Positions 34,344 through 43,132 of a stretch of DNA of 64,000 nucleotides are shown piece by piece. This DNA comes from Caballeronia novacaledonica. Lineage in GTDB: Bacteria > Pseudomonadota > Gammaproteobacteria > Burkholderiales > Burkholderiaceae. The notes beneath the pieces were generated by a model, which was given only the letters and a program-made list of their open reading frames with translations, was not told where the DNA came from and made no database searches. The stretch is from the NCBI RefSeq assembly GCF_900258035.1, contig NZ_OGTP01000023.1:37935-101934 (forward strand), in the 5' to 3' direction. Position numbers and translations under genes: made by a program. Each line of letters opens with the position of its first letter. Within the stretch, counting starts at the first letter, position 1.

Positions 34344-35314
34344 CGGACGCTGCCCGCTTCGGCCAGACGTCCGGACCGGCGCAGGCCGAACTGCGCGTAT
34401 TCACGCTCCAGAAACGGCTCGGCGTGTTCGAGAAGAAAACGGCGAAACGCGAGACAGGTTGGCGACAGCTTTTTCGAGCGTGAATGCACGAGTTGCCAGG
34501 TCCGTTCGACGGGCGTGCCGTTCACGTCGAGCACGGCGATCTCACCCGTTCGCAATTCGAGCGACAACGTGTGCAGCGAGATCAGGCTTATGCCCATTCC
34601 GGCCATCACCGCCTGCTTGATGGTCTCGTTGCTCCCGAGCGTGACGCTGCGCGCGGGCACGAAAAGGTTCTGCCGGAAAACATGCTCGACAACCGCGCGC
34701 GTGCCCGAGCCCGGCTCGCGCAGAAGGAAGGTATCGTTCGCGAGTTCCTGCAAGTCGAACGCCTTCGCATGACGCAACGGATGCGACAGCGGCGCGACGA
34801 TCACATGCGGATGCCAGGCAAGCGGCTCGACCGTCGTCCCGAGTTCGGGCGGTGGCCGGCCCATGATGGCGAGATCGGTCGCATTGTCTTGAAGCAAACG
34901 CAGAAGCGTCTCGCGATTGCCGACGGAGAAATGCACGTCGACTTTCGGATACTGCTGCCGGTAGAGCGCGAGGAGCTTGGGCGCGAAGTATGTCGCCGAG
35001 CTGACGATGCTCACCGCGATCGAGCCGCTGTCGGCTTGCGTGAGCGACATCATCGCGTCTTCGGCGTCCTTTATTTCGCCCAGTATGCGGGCCGCGTGAT
35101 GCGATAGCCTTTCACCGGCTTCCGTGAGCGCCAGACGGCGCGCGACGCGTTCGAACAACGGCAGACCGATGGCTTCTTCCAGTTGGTGGATCTGCATCGA
35201 TACGGCGGGCTGCGTGAGATGCAGTTCTTCCGCTGCGCGTGCGAAGCTCGGACAGCGGCTCGCTATCACGAAGATTTGTAGCTGACGCAGCGTCAGGGAG
35301 CGGATGAAATTCAC
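34340..35314 (-). CDS. cbbR: CbbR-like LysR regulator
   Basis: 324-residue LysR regulator. The HTH (LTLRQLQIFVIASRCPSFARAAEELHLTQPAVSMQIHQLE in pattern) and following helix are very close to CbbR regulators of Calvin-cycle operons, and the effector domain has IVSSATYFAPKLL and EPGSGTRAVVEH. The start is taken as GTG 35314 because homologues begin about ten residues before LTLRQLQ; an in-frame ATG at 35392 adds a Cys/Pro-rich tail with no similarity. It is co-translated with the metallohydrolase and sits inside the xox cluster, 26 kb from cbbL, so it may link methanol oxidation with CO2 fixation. Confidence 0.85.
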   Translation of the reverse strand: MNFIRSLTLRQLQIFVIASRCPSFARAAEELHLTQPAVSMQIHQLEEAIGLPLFERVARRLALTEAGERLSHHAARILGEIKDAEDAMMSLTQADSGSIAVSIVSSATYFAPKLLALYRQQYPKVDVHFSVGNRETLLRLLQDNATDLAIMGRPPPELGTTVEPLAWHPHVIVAPLSHPLRHAKAFDLQELANDTFLLREPGSGTRAVVEHVFRQNLFVPARSVTLGSNETIKQAVMAGMGISLISLHTLSLELRTGEIAVLDVNGTPVERTWQLVHSRSKKLSPTCLAFRRFLLEHAEPFLEREYAQFGLRRSGRLAEAGSVR

Positions 35315-35392
35315 GAAGGGTTTCTGTGGATGTCGGGGTCGCCCGGGCTTCGCTTTTATGCAATCCGGCGAAATACCCCAACAAAAAAGCAT

Positions 35393-36133
35393 TCACCGGC
35401 TCGCCCGCGGCGCATTCGAGGGCTTCGCCGGCGCACCGCCCGGCGGACTCATGTTCTTGAGCGTTCCCTGATAAGCAATCGTCTCCTTCTGCAGCGGATG
35501 CGCAAAATCATTCCCATCGCCCGGCACTTCAGTGCGAATCATCAGTAATTGCCCGGGCACATCGTCGGCCATGACGAAGGTATATCGCTTGCCTGTGTAC
35601 TTGGTGAAACGCTCTGCATTCGGATCATTCAAATAAGGCTGAATGACGATCTGCCGCGCCTTCTCGTGCTTGCCGAGCCCGAGCGATTCGCTCGACACCG
35701 GCGTGATCGCCGGTCCGGCCGCGAGCGCCATGCGCACACGCTGCTGGAAATAGCGCCGTTGACCGCCCGTCAGTTGCGCCATCTCCGCGATGTCATGCTC
35801 GAGAAAATAGATGATCGCCGGATTGCACGGCAGCCCGCCCGGCACGTCGACGTTGCCGGTTCGATCCGAAACATGCGCGTCGTTCTTGTTGTTGCCCGGA
35901 CTCACGACGAGCACGCGCAGCGTATCCTTGACTTTCGACGGCGGCCCGGAATATTCCACCGCGTAGTCGAGCTCGGTCTGCGGTTCGACGCCGTTCATAT
36001 GCGGCTGCATGAAAAGCAACTGCTCGGCCGGCTTGATGTTCGCGCCCGAGGCAGGCGCATCCGCTGCAATCGCACCGGCCGATATCGTCAGCGCAGCGCA
36101 AACAACGGCCCACGTGCGAAGAGAACGCTTCAT
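35393..36133 (-). CDS. Unknown exported protein of the xox cluster
   Basis: Unrecognised 246-residue protein with a Sec signal (AVVCAALTISAGAIAADA). The mature part has SGPPSKVKDTLRVLVVSPGNN, LPCNPAIIYFLEHDIAEMAQ, and RYTFVMADDVPGQLLMIRTEV; the C terminus is Pro/Ala-rich. One Cys in LPC is the only cysteine of the mature protein. No CxxCH, CxxCW or metal motif is visible. The start overlaps the xoxJ stop by 4 nt, so it is translationally coupled to the methanol dehydrogenase genes. A periplasmic accessory role is inferred from position only. Confidence 0.75.
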   Translation of the reverse strand: MKRSLRTWAVVCAALTISAGAIAADAPASGANIKPAEQLLFMQPHMNGVEPQTELDYAVEYSGPPSKVKDTLRVLVVSPGNNKNDAHVSDRTGNVDVPGGLPCNPAIIYFLEHDIAEMAQLTGGQRRYFQQRVRMALAAGPAITPVSSESLGLGKHEKARQIVIQPYLNDPNAERFTKYTGKRYTFVMADDVPGQLLMIRTEVPGDGNDFAHPLQKETIAYQGTLKNMSPPGGAPAKPSNAPRASR

Positions 36134-37041
36134 TGCGCGCTTGCCGGCTGCAACGGCAGCAAGGGAACCTGATAGCTCGACAGAATCTGATCGATCTTCG
36201 GCTGATTCGATGCAATCCAGTTATCGACCTTGTCGCGCCACGCCTTTTCGCCGTATCGCACGCCCATCGAAATCTCGTAGTCGAAACGGATCGGCTGGCC
36301 CGCCGGGAACGGCACGAGGCGCACCTTGTTATCGGAGCGATTCGCGAAATAGCCTGCAATCGGCCCCCATACGAAAGCCGCATCGACATTGCCCTGCACC
36401 AGATCATGTTCGATCATTTCGCCCGGAAAAGCTTCGGGATCGCCGCTTTGCCCCTGATACGACACCGCCTGATTGATGAGGTCATGACTGAGCAGCCAGT
36501 CCGTCGCGGGACTCTTCACGAAGATGCCGAGCTTCATCTTCTTCAACTGCTCGGGCGGCAGATTCATGAGGTCCGAAGGCGATTTGATGCTCGCGTACTC
36601 GGGCTTGTTCGGGAACACCATGGCGTAAGTGGAATGCAGATACGGACGCGTGGTCGCGGTGAGCTCGTAGCCCTTCGGCACGCCGATGATCAGATCGCAT
36701 TTGAAGCGCTCCGTTTGCGGCACTTTTTCGCGCAACGTGTTGCGCACGAAACCCATGCGCTGCGGCCAGTACGTGTATTCGAGCTTGTAGCCGAAGTCGC
36801 TCGCCATCTGGCTCGCGATCTTGTTCTCGTAACCTTCGCCCTTCGTGTTCGAGAGCGGCATGTTGTTGGGATCGGCGCACACGCGCAACACGCCGTCGGC
36901 GCCATCGTTGTTCGGCAAATCGGGCGGTGGACCGCCCGCGCCTTGCGCGAGCGCCTGTTGCGCCGGGAACGTCGCGAGGGCCGCGCATAGCACGGCGATG
37001 AATCGGAACGAAGCGGCGCGGCTTGCATTACGATCAGACAT
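36130..37041 (-). CDS. xoxJ: XoxJ, quinoprotein-associated periplasmic binding protein
   Basis: 303-residue periplasmic solute-binding-type protein; its signal ends near ALAQG. Features are LRVCADPNNMPLSNTKGEGYENKIA, WPQRMGFVRNTLREK, and CDLIIGVPKGYELTATTRPYLHSTYAMVF. Such XoxJ/MxaJ proteins follow XoxF and cytochrome c and are thought to help in maturation or activation of the dehydrogenase. ATG 37041 is preceded by GGAGG. It is 44 nt after xoxG. Confidence 0.9.
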   Translation of the reverse strand: MSDRNASRAASFRFIAVLCAALATFPAQQALAQGAGGPPPDLPNNDGADGVLRVCADPNNMPLSNTKGEGYENKIASQMASDFGYKLEYTYWPQRMGFVRNTLREKVPQTERFKCDLIIGVPKGYELTATTRPYLHSTYAMVFPNKPEYASIKSPSDLMNLPPEQLKKMKLGIFVKSPATDWLLSHDLINQAVSYQGQSGDPEAFPGEMIEHDLVQGNVDAAFVWGPIAGYFANRSDNKVRLVPFPAGQPIRFDYEISMGVRYGEKAWRDKVDNWIASNQPKIDQILSSYQVPLLPLQPASAQ

Positions 37042-37085
37042 CGACACCTCCGGGTATGAGAGCAATCATCGGCGATGCAACGTCC

Positions 37086-37505
37086 TCATTTTGCATCGAT
37101 TGCCTGCAGGTCGCCCGGATTGATCTTGCCATCGGAACGTCCCTTCAGATAGGCGAAGAGGTTCTCCCAGTTCTTCTGCATCATCTGACTGGAACTGAAG
37201 TCGGGCATCCCCTTGTCCACGCGCCCGCCGAACACCGTGCGATGAAATTCGTTCTTGTCCAGCGTCTTGAAAGCATCGATCAGCGACGGGCCGACCATAC
37301 CTTCCTGCTTCGCCCCGTGACAACGTTCGCACGCCAGCGCGCGCCAGGTCTTCCAGCCTTGCAGCGTTTCGGTGTCGACCTTGTTGCCATCGACGACCTT
37401 GTACGCGACCGGCTTCATCTGTCCCGCGCCATCGGACGTCTGGGCAAACGAAGCGGAAGACGCAACGAGCGTCAACGTCAGCAGCAAGCGTGATCGGCCT
37501 TTCAT
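37086..37505 (-). CDS. xoxG: XoxG, c-type cytochrome acceptor of XoxF
   Basis: 139-residue exported mono-haem cytochrome c. Signal residues are 1-21 (LLLTLTLVASSASFA), the haem site is Cys59-Glu-Arg-Cys62-His63, and the probable Met ligand is in GGRVDKGMPDF. It accepts electrons from XoxF in the periplasm. ATG 37505 was taken as the start because the signal peptide begins there; a longer open frame is non-coding. It lies 91 nt after xoxF. Confidence 0.93.
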   Translation of the reverse strand: MKGRSRLLLTLTLVASSASFAQTSDGAGQMKPVAYKVVDGNKVDTETLQGWKTWRALACERCHGAKQEGMVGPSLIDAFKTLDKNEFHRTVFGGRVDKGMPDFSSSQMMQKNWENLFAYLKGRSDGKINPGDLQAIDAK

Positions 37506-37596
37506 GCGTCCAACTCCTTCATGTCTCGGTATAGGGGGTATTTCGGCGCGGCGGCCATTGCAGCCGCCGCGCATTGCCGCGATCAAATGAACTTCA

Positions 37597-39405
37597 TCAA
37601 CCCGGGATCGCGAAGATGAACAACGTGCCGCCGAGCGCCGTGTACTTCGCGAGCTCCTTGTAGCCGCCCACTGCGCCGAGGCCTTCCGTCGACTTCTCGA
37701 GACCCGCCGCCATGCCGATGCCGGCCCAGCCGCCAATTCCCGAATACACGCCGACATACTGCTTGCCCTGGTACTGGTAGGTGAACACGTTGCCGATCAC
37801 ACCCGACGGCGTCTTGAACTTCCACAGCTCCTTGCCGTCCTTGATGCGCACTGCCTTGATATAGCCTTCGAGCGTGCCGTAGAACACGATGCCGCCGGCG
37901 GTCGCGAGCGCGCCGGACCATACCGAGAACTTCTCCGGCTTGGACCACACGATCTTGCCCTTCGCGGCATCCCAGGCGATGAAGTTACCCATCGCGCCGT
38001 TCTCGTTCGGGCCCGGATACATCGAGAGCGTTGCGCCGACGAACGGCTGACCCGACACGTAATCGACCTGGAACGGCTCGTAGTCCATGCAGACGTGATT
38101 CGTCGGCACGAGGAACAGGCTGGAGTTCGGATCGAATGCGGCCGGCTGCTGGTCCTTCGAGCCGAGCGCCGCGGGGCAGATGTTCTTGACGTTGTGATCG
38201 GGCCCGGCCTTCTGCGTCGAATAGCTCGCGTTGCGGATCGGCAGGCCGCTCTTGAGATCGACGCTGTCGGCCCAGTTCACCGCCGGGTCGTACTTCTGCG
38301 CGACGAGCAACTGACCCGATTCGCGATTCAGCGTGTAGCCGAAGCCGTTGCGGTCGAAGTGAACGATCGCGGGCACCTTCTTGCCGCCGATGTTCAGGTC
38401 CGAGAGGATCATCTCGTTGACGCCGTCATAGTCCCACTCGTCGTGAGGCGTCATCTGATAGACCCACTTCGCCTTGCCCGTGTTGAGATCGCGCGCGAAG
38501 ATCGTCATCGACCATTTGTTGTCGCCCGGACGCTGCGTCGGGTTCCACGTGCCCGGATTGCCCGAGCCGTAGTACACAAGGTTGAGCTTCGGGTCCCACG
38601 CATACCAGCCCCACGTCGTGCCGCCGCCGTACTTCCACTGATCGCCCTGCCAGCTCTTGAGCGACGAGTCCGCGCCAACCGGCGTCATCTTGCCGTCGGT
38701 CCAGGTCATGGTCGATTGCGGATCGATCAACATTTCGTTGTCCGGACCAACGCTATACGCCTTCCATACTTCCTTGCCGTCCTTGATGTTGTAGGCGATA
38801 AGACGTCCGCGCACGCCGAACTCACCGCCCGAGATGCCGGTCAGCACCTTGTCGCCGAAAACGTGCGGCGCATTGGTGTTGGTTTCGCCCTTCTTCGGAT
38901 CGCCGTTCTGCGCGGTCCAGACGACGTCGCCGGTTTTGGCGTCGAGCGCGACGAGCTTCGTATCGGCTTGCTGGAGGAAGATCTTGCCGTCGCCATATGC
39001 AAGGCCGCGGTTGACCGTATCGCAGCACATCACCGAAATGACCGACGTGTCCTGCTTCGGCTGGTATTGCCAGATAAAGGTCTGATCCTTCAGGTTGATG
39101 GCGATGACCTTGTTGGGGAATGGCGAGTGGATATACATCGTGTCGCCGATGACGAGTGGCGAGCCTTCATGGCCGCGCAGCACGCCGGTCGACATGGTCC
39201 AGGCAACCTGTAGCTTGCCGACGTTGCTTTCGTTGATTTGCTTGAGCGTGCTATAGCGGTGATTCGAATAATCGCCCGCCTGCGCCGCCCAGTTCGAGGG
39301 ATTCTTGATGAGGCTGTCGAGTTGCGGGTCGGCCTGGGCCACATATGAATTCAGGCCAGCCGTCCCGACCACCGCCAGTCCAAGAACCAGGGTGCGTAAG
39401 TTCAT
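37597..39405 (-). CDS. xoxF: XoxF, lanthanide-dependent PQQ methanol dehydrogenase
   Basis: 602-residue exported quinoprotein that oxidises methanol with PQQ and a lanthanide ion. The signal peptide ends near AQA. It is an eight-bladed propeller with the adjacent disulfide Cys127-Cys128 (VMCCDTVNRG), W-rich repeats, and the active site HDEWDYDGVNE. Asp325 is the catalytic residue, and Asp327 is the extra aspartate that marks lanthanide-type XoxF (an alanine in MxaF). GGAGAC precedes ATG 39405. It heads the minus-strand cluster with xoxG and xoxJ. Confidence 0.97.
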   Translation of the reverse strand: MNLRTLVLGLAVVGTAGLNSYVAQADPQLDSLIKNPSNWAAQAGDYSNHRYSTLKQINESNVGKLQVAWTMSTGVLRGHEGSPLVIGDTMYIHSPFPNKVIAINLKDQTFIWQYQPKQDTSVISVMCCDTVNRGLAYGDGKIFLQQADTKLVALDAKTGDVVWTAQNGDPKKGETNTNAPHVFGDKVLTGISGGEFGVRGRLIAYNIKDGKEVWKAYSVGPDNEMLIDPQSTMTWTDGKMTPVGADSSLKSWQGDQWKYGGGTTWGWYAWDPKLNLVYYGSGNPGTWNPTQRPGDNKWSMTIFARDLNTGKAKWVYQMTPHDEWDYDGVNEMILSDLNIGGKKVPAIVHFDRNGFGYTLNRESGQLLVAQKYDPAVNWADSVDLKSGLPIRNASYSTQKAGPDHNVKNICPAALGSKDQQPAAFDPNSSLFLVPTNHVCMDYEPFQVDYVSGQPFVGATLSMYPGPNENGAMGNFIAWDAAKGKIVWSKPEKFSVWSGALATAGGIVFYGTLEGYIKAVRIKDGKELWKFKTPSGVIGNVFTYQYQGKQYVGVYSGIGGWAGIGMAAGLEKSTEGLGAVGGYKELAKYTALGGTLFIFAIPG

Positions 39406-39458
39406 GTCTCCTCCAGAATGGTGATGCCTCCGACCCAGGGATGACCACGCTACCAGGT

Positions 39459-39474
39459 TGCATCGTGCGCGCCT
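39459..39474 (-). promoter_or_regulatory. Possible sigma-54 promoter of xoxF
   Basis: On the minus strand AGGCGCGCACGATGCA shows GG-N10-GC with a GGC-x-CG left half and ATGCA right half, 54 nt upstream of the xoxF ATG. A second match, CGGCATGGAATATGCA, lies at 39541-39556. Both differ from the consensus TGGCACG-N4-TTGCW in several bases. They are in the 334-nt divergent gap 39406-39739, where nothing else was recognised. Confidence 0.3.
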
Positions 39475-39739
39475 TCAAATGCAGGTAACGAGCTGCGCTT
39501 GGTCCGGTGCATAGCCGGACGATTGCGTAGAGAGGCTAATTGCATATTCCATGCCGGTTTAACTCGCATTGCTTTAAATCGGGAATTTGACGGGGGCAGG
39601 TGTTGTTAGTCGGCGGGTTTCTTTCGGGTGACGAGACATACTGTGTCAAATACAGCAATGGACCGCGTGACATGACGCGATGCAGCATGTTTTCTTTGGC
39701 GCATACTGGGTCTCGTCGAATTTTTTTAGAGGCTTCGCC

Positions 39740-40120
39740 ATGACCCAAGCCGAAAAGGTCTATTCCGACGAGGAAATCAAGCAACGTCTGACTGGCGCGC
39801 TCAAGCACTGGTATGTGGAGGATGGCTGGCTCAGGCGCAAGTTCAAGACGGAGAGCTGGAAAGGAACGCTCATGGTCGTCAATACGGTCGGGCATCTGGC
39901 GGAAACCGCCTGGCATCATCCGGATCTGACCGTTTCTTATGCGTTCGTCATCGTCAAGCTCAAGACGCATTCCGCCAAGGGCATTACCGATAAGGACTTT
40001 GCGCTTGCTTCGAAGATCGAAGAGGTTATTCAGTGGCAACCCGGCAAGGAAGATGGGCCGCTTGATGGCACACCCTCGGATGATCAGCGATTCCGCTATG
40101 TCAAGTATGACGATGCTTGA
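39740..40120 (+). CDS. Pterin-4a-carbinolamine dehydratase-like protein
   Basis: 126-residue member of the PCD/DCoH family. The active-site pattern ETAWHHPDLTVSYAFVIVKL followed by THSAKGITDKDFALA is conserved. The N terminus is longer than in minimal PCD. No phenylalanine hydroxylase gene is nearby. PCD homologues occur in molybdopterin and pterin-linked contexts, and divergence from xoxF, next to the H4MPT cluster, suggests a role in pterin handling. That is an inference. Confidence 0.85.
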   Translation: MTQAEKVYSDEEIKQRLTGALKHWYVEDGWLRRKFKTESWKGTLMVVNTVGHLAETAWHHPDLTVSYAFVIVKLKTHSAKGITDKDFALASKIEEVIQWQPGKEDGPLDGTPSDDQRFRYVKYDDA

Positions 40121-40138
40121 TTGGATGCTTTTTGTATT

Positions 40139-41017
40139 GCCGGATCTCGGTTTGTTATTGGTTTATTAGCGTTGCCCCTGTGCGGGGCGGCAGTTACTTT
40201 CTTTGCTGCTGCAATGAAGGCAGCTTTTATCGCGCGCGGCGCGGGGGCTTTTTGAGGCTTCGAGGGTTTTCGCCGGATCCCGTGTTCGTGTCGGTTTATT
40301 AGCGTTGCCCCTGTGCGGGGCGGCAGTCACTTTCTTTGCTGCTGCAAAGAAAGTAACCAAAGAAACAGCTATCCCCATCCAAAGTGCTTCACACCGGCCG
40401 CGGCACAGGCGATTGACCTAATGGCCCCCAGAGTAGCGAGTGCCCCCACAAAACTCACGGGGCGTGGCTCGCGCACGGTCTGACGCATCGCACCACACAA
40501 CAGATTGGCTCAGCACGAAATAGCGCCGGCCCGCTGCGCGGCCGATGGGTCAATCGGCGGGGGGCGGGTGCGTGCGCTTCCTTCTCGCTGGTTTCCCTCG
40601 CATACCCAGCGGCAGCGCGCAGCGCTGTGCCGATGCTATTTCGTGCTGAACCAATCCGGCGGGCGGCGCGATGCGGCAGACCGTGCGCGAGCCAAGCCCG
40701 AGTGGGCCTGTGAGGGCGACACTTAGGCGAGTGCCAACTTGAGGGAGAAAATTGGCCAAGTTGCGTGTGACAGCGGGCCTGAGAAGCTGCTTTCTTTGGT
40801 TACTTTCTTTGCAGCAGCAAAGAAAGTGACTGCCGCCCCGCACAGGGGCAGTGCTAATAAACCGACACGAATACGGGATCCGGCGAAAACCCTCGAAGCC
40901 TCAAAAAGCCCCCGCGCCACGCGCGATAAAAGGTGCCTGCATTGCCGCAGCAAAGAAAGTGACTGCCGCCCCGCACAGGGGCAGTGCTAATAAACCGACA
41001 CGAATACGGGATCCGGC
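40139..41017. repeat. Large inverted-repeat element, copy 1 (double-ended)
   Basis: 879-bp structured element between the PCD and beta-RFAP genes. Inner terminal inverted repeats begin with GCCCCTGTGCGGGGC (40307-40321) and end with its near-complement (40835-40849). Each carries the hairpin CTTTCTTTGCTGCTGCAAAG. A second, shorter copy of the end unit is added outside on both flanks, and GCCGGATC/GATCCGGC mark the outer limits. Small open frames inside are not coding. Confidence 0.85.
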
Positions 41018-41048
41018 AACAACCAAAAACCAAAAACCAAAAACCAAA

Positions 41049-41065
41049 TTGGTACAGGATTTGCC
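41049..41065 (+). promoter_or_regulatory. Putative sigma-54 promoter of the beta-RFAP/mtdB/mch operon
   Basis: TTGGTACAGGATTTGCC has the exact GG-N10-GC spacing, with TTGC on the right half; two bases differ from TGGCACG on the left. It lies 48 nt upstream of the ATG, directly outside the repeat element. Confidence 0.5.
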
Positions 41066-41113
41066 TATCCCCTAGGCCTCAAAAAAAATCCGTGCAAAAA
41101 GGAAGCCACTCCG

Positions 41114-42145
41114 ATGCTGACCTCCCCCGGACGCTTATCGCCCCCGGCGATCACAGTCGAATCGCCATCGCGCCTGCATCTTGGCTTCATCGATCCGAAC
41201 GGCTCTCTGGGCCGCGCGTTCGGAAGCGTGGGACTCGCCATCGACGCGCACGGCACGCGAATCACCGCGCGACAAGCGCCAGCCTCGCGACGAACCTCGA
41301 TCATCGAAGGCACCATCAACGACGCCCAGCGCGAGCGCGTCGAGCGATATCTCGAACAACTCGAATCGGCGCTAGGCAACGGCCCGGCAATCGACATCGA
41401 AATACATGAAACACCGCGCGCCCACACGGGCCTCGGCTCCGGCACGCAACTGGCGCTGGCGCTCGGCACCGCGTTCGCCCATGCAAGAGGCCACGAAGCA
41501 AGCACCGCCGATATCGCAAGAATCCTCGCACGCGGTGCGCGCTCCGGCATCGGCATACATACATTCGATCACGGCGGCCTGATCGTCGACGGCGGGCGCA
41601 ATGCTTCCCGCAAGACACCGCCGCCGCTCATCGCACGCCAGCCGTTCCCGGATGCATGGCGCGTGCTGCTCATCGACGACACCTCGCGCGAAGGCCTCCA
41701 CGGCGACGCGGAAAAGCGCGGCCTCGCGTCGCTCGCGCCCTTTCCCGCCGCGCTCGCCGCGCATCTCGCCCATCTCGTGCTGATGCGCATTCTGCCCGGC
41801 GTCGCGGAAAGCGATTTCGACACCTTCGCCGACGCCATCTGCGACCTGCAACAGACCATCGGCGAATACTTCGCGCCCGTGCAAGGCGGCGTGTTCGCGA
41901 GTCTGGCCGTCGCGCGCGCGCTCGAAGCCGTCGCCGCCGAGATGAAGGCGGGCATCGGCCAGACGTCGTGGGGGCCGGTCGGCTTCGCGTTCATCGCGAG
42001 CACGCAGGACGCCGAACGCGCGCTCGCGGCGGCGCAACGCGTCTCGCAAGGCGGCCCGCTCACGTTCACGGTCGCCGCGGGACGCAATCGCGGCGCGACG
42101 TGGCGCGCGGCCGACCGGCGTCATCACGGCGCGGACGCGGCCTGA
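41114..42145 (+). CDS. Beta-ribofuranosylaminobenzene 5'-phosphate synthase family protein
   Basis: 343-residue GHMP-fold enzyme that condenses 4-aminobenzoate (or 4-hydroxybenzoate) with PRPP in tetrahydromethanopterin synthesis. The N terminus SPSRLHLGFIDPNGSLGRAFGSVGLAID and the motif PRAHTGLGSGTQLALALG are family marks; DHGGLIVDGG and TSWGPVGFAF follow. AAGGAAG precedes the ATG. It is the first gene of a compact plus-strand operon. Confidence 0.9.
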   Translation: MLTSPGRLSPPAITVESPSRLHLGFIDPNGSLGRAFGSVGLAIDAHGTRITARQAPASRRTSIIEGTINDAQRERVERYLEQLESALGNGPAIDIEIHETPRAHTGLGSGTQLALALGTAFAHARGHEASTADIARILARGARSGIGIHTFDHGGLIVDGGRNASRKTPPPLIARQPFPDAWRVLLIDDTSREGLHGDAEKRGLASLAPFPAALAAHLAHLVLMRILPGVAESDFDTFADAICDLQQTIGEYFAPVQGGVFASLAVARALEAVAAEMKAGIGQTSWGPVGFAFIASTQDAERALAAAQRVSQGGPLTFTVAAGRNRGATWRAADRRHHGADAA

Positions 42146-42202
42146 GCACGCAGCGCATCGACAGGTTCAATCGACACTTACACGCCAATCGAGTCCATCG
42201 CC

Positions 42203-43132
42203 ATGCCCGAAGCCACCGAACGACCCTACGTCCTGCACATGTTCACCAGCACGCCGCAAATGAGCCCGTTCGACGTGAACATGGCCGCCGACGCGGGTTA
42301 TCAGATCCTCGTGCCGTACTGCAACGTCGATGAGGACATCGTCGTGCAGCTCACGCAGGACGCGATCTTCTCGCGCGGGCCGAAAGGCGTGTCGCGCACC
42401 GGCATCTTCATCGGCGGACGCGACGTGATGCTCGCCGCCGACATGCTCGAAAAAGCCCGCAACGCAATGGTCCCGCCCTTCGAAGTCTCCGTCTTCGCCG
42501 ATCCGAGCGGCGCTTACACGACGGCCGCCGCGCTCGTCGCGCTCGCGGAAAAGCATCTGCGCGCCGCGCATTCGGTCGATCTCGGCGGCAAGCGGGTATT
42601 GCTGCTCGGCGGCACGGGCGCGGTCGGGCGCGTGGCGGCGGCGATGGCCGCGTCGCTCGGCGCGGACGTCGTCGTCGCGAGCCATTCCAGCCAGTCGCGC
42701 GCGACGCAGGTGAGCGACGAGATCAATCGCCGCTTCGATATCGCGACCTCGGGCGTCGCGACCGGCTCGCCCGATCTGCTGCACCGCGAACTCGCGCGCG
42801 CGGAAGTGGTGTTCGCGACTGCCGCGGCGGGCGTGCAGGTGATGACATCCGCCGATCTCGCGCACGCAAAAAATCTTCTGATCGCCGCCGATGTCAACGC
42901 CGTGCCGCCCGAAGGCATCGCCGGCGTGAACGTGATGGACGACGGCAAGCCGCTCGCCGGCGCGGCGCGCGCGGACGCCGTCGGCATCGGCGCGCTCGCC
43001 ATCGGCAACGTGAAGTATCAGGCGGAACATCGCCTCTTCCTGCGCATGCGCACCGGCGGCAAGCCCGTTTATCTCGGCTTTCCCGAAGCATTCGACGAAG
43101 CCCGCTCGATCGTCGCCGGACAAAGCGCATGA
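42203..43132 (+). CDS. mtdB: MtdB, methylene-H4MPT dehydrogenase
   Basis: 309-residue cytoplasmic NAD(P)-dependent enzyme oxidising methylene-H4MPT to methenyl-H4MPT. N-terminal marks are LHMFTSTPQMSPFDVNMAAD and YCNVDEDIVVQLTQDAIFSRGP; the nucleotide-binding site is GGTGAVGRVAAAMAA. The C-terminal GIGALAIGNVKYQAEHRLF is typical of MtdA/MtdB. The H4MPT gene context favours MtdB over folate-linked MtdA. It is 57 nt after the beta-RFAP gene and overlaps the next gene by 4 nt. Confidence 0.93.
   Translation: MPEATERPYVLHMFTSTPQMSPFDVNMAADAGYQILVPYCNVDEDIVVQLTQDAIFSRGPKGVSRTGIFIGGRDVMLAADMLEKARNAMVPPFEVSVFADPSGAYTTAAALVALAEKHLRAAHSVDLGGKRVLLLGGTGAVGRVAAAMAASLGADVVVASHSSQSRATQVSDEINRRFDIATSGVATGSPDLLHRELARAEVVFATAAAGVQVMTSADLAHAKNLLIAADVNAVPPEGIAGVNVMDDGKPLAGAARADAVGIGALAIGNVKYQAEHRLFLRMRTGGKPVYLGFPEAFDEARSIVAGQSA

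Noticed and set aside
39696..39711. Sigma-54-like TTGGCGCATACTGGGT upstream of the PCD gene
   Set aside because: The right half lacks TTGC or the GC doublet; the match is no better than chance in this composition.
40484..40739. Short open frames inside the repeat elements (for example frames with QLVQHEIA- or FHTQRQRAAL-like peptides)
   Set aside because: The same peptides recur in every repeat copy in both orientations, lack ribosome sites and are better explained by the repeat DNA.
40139..41017. CRISPR array
   Set aside because: Repeats are palindromic element ends in both orientations with long variable spacing; there are no regular spacers and no cas genes.
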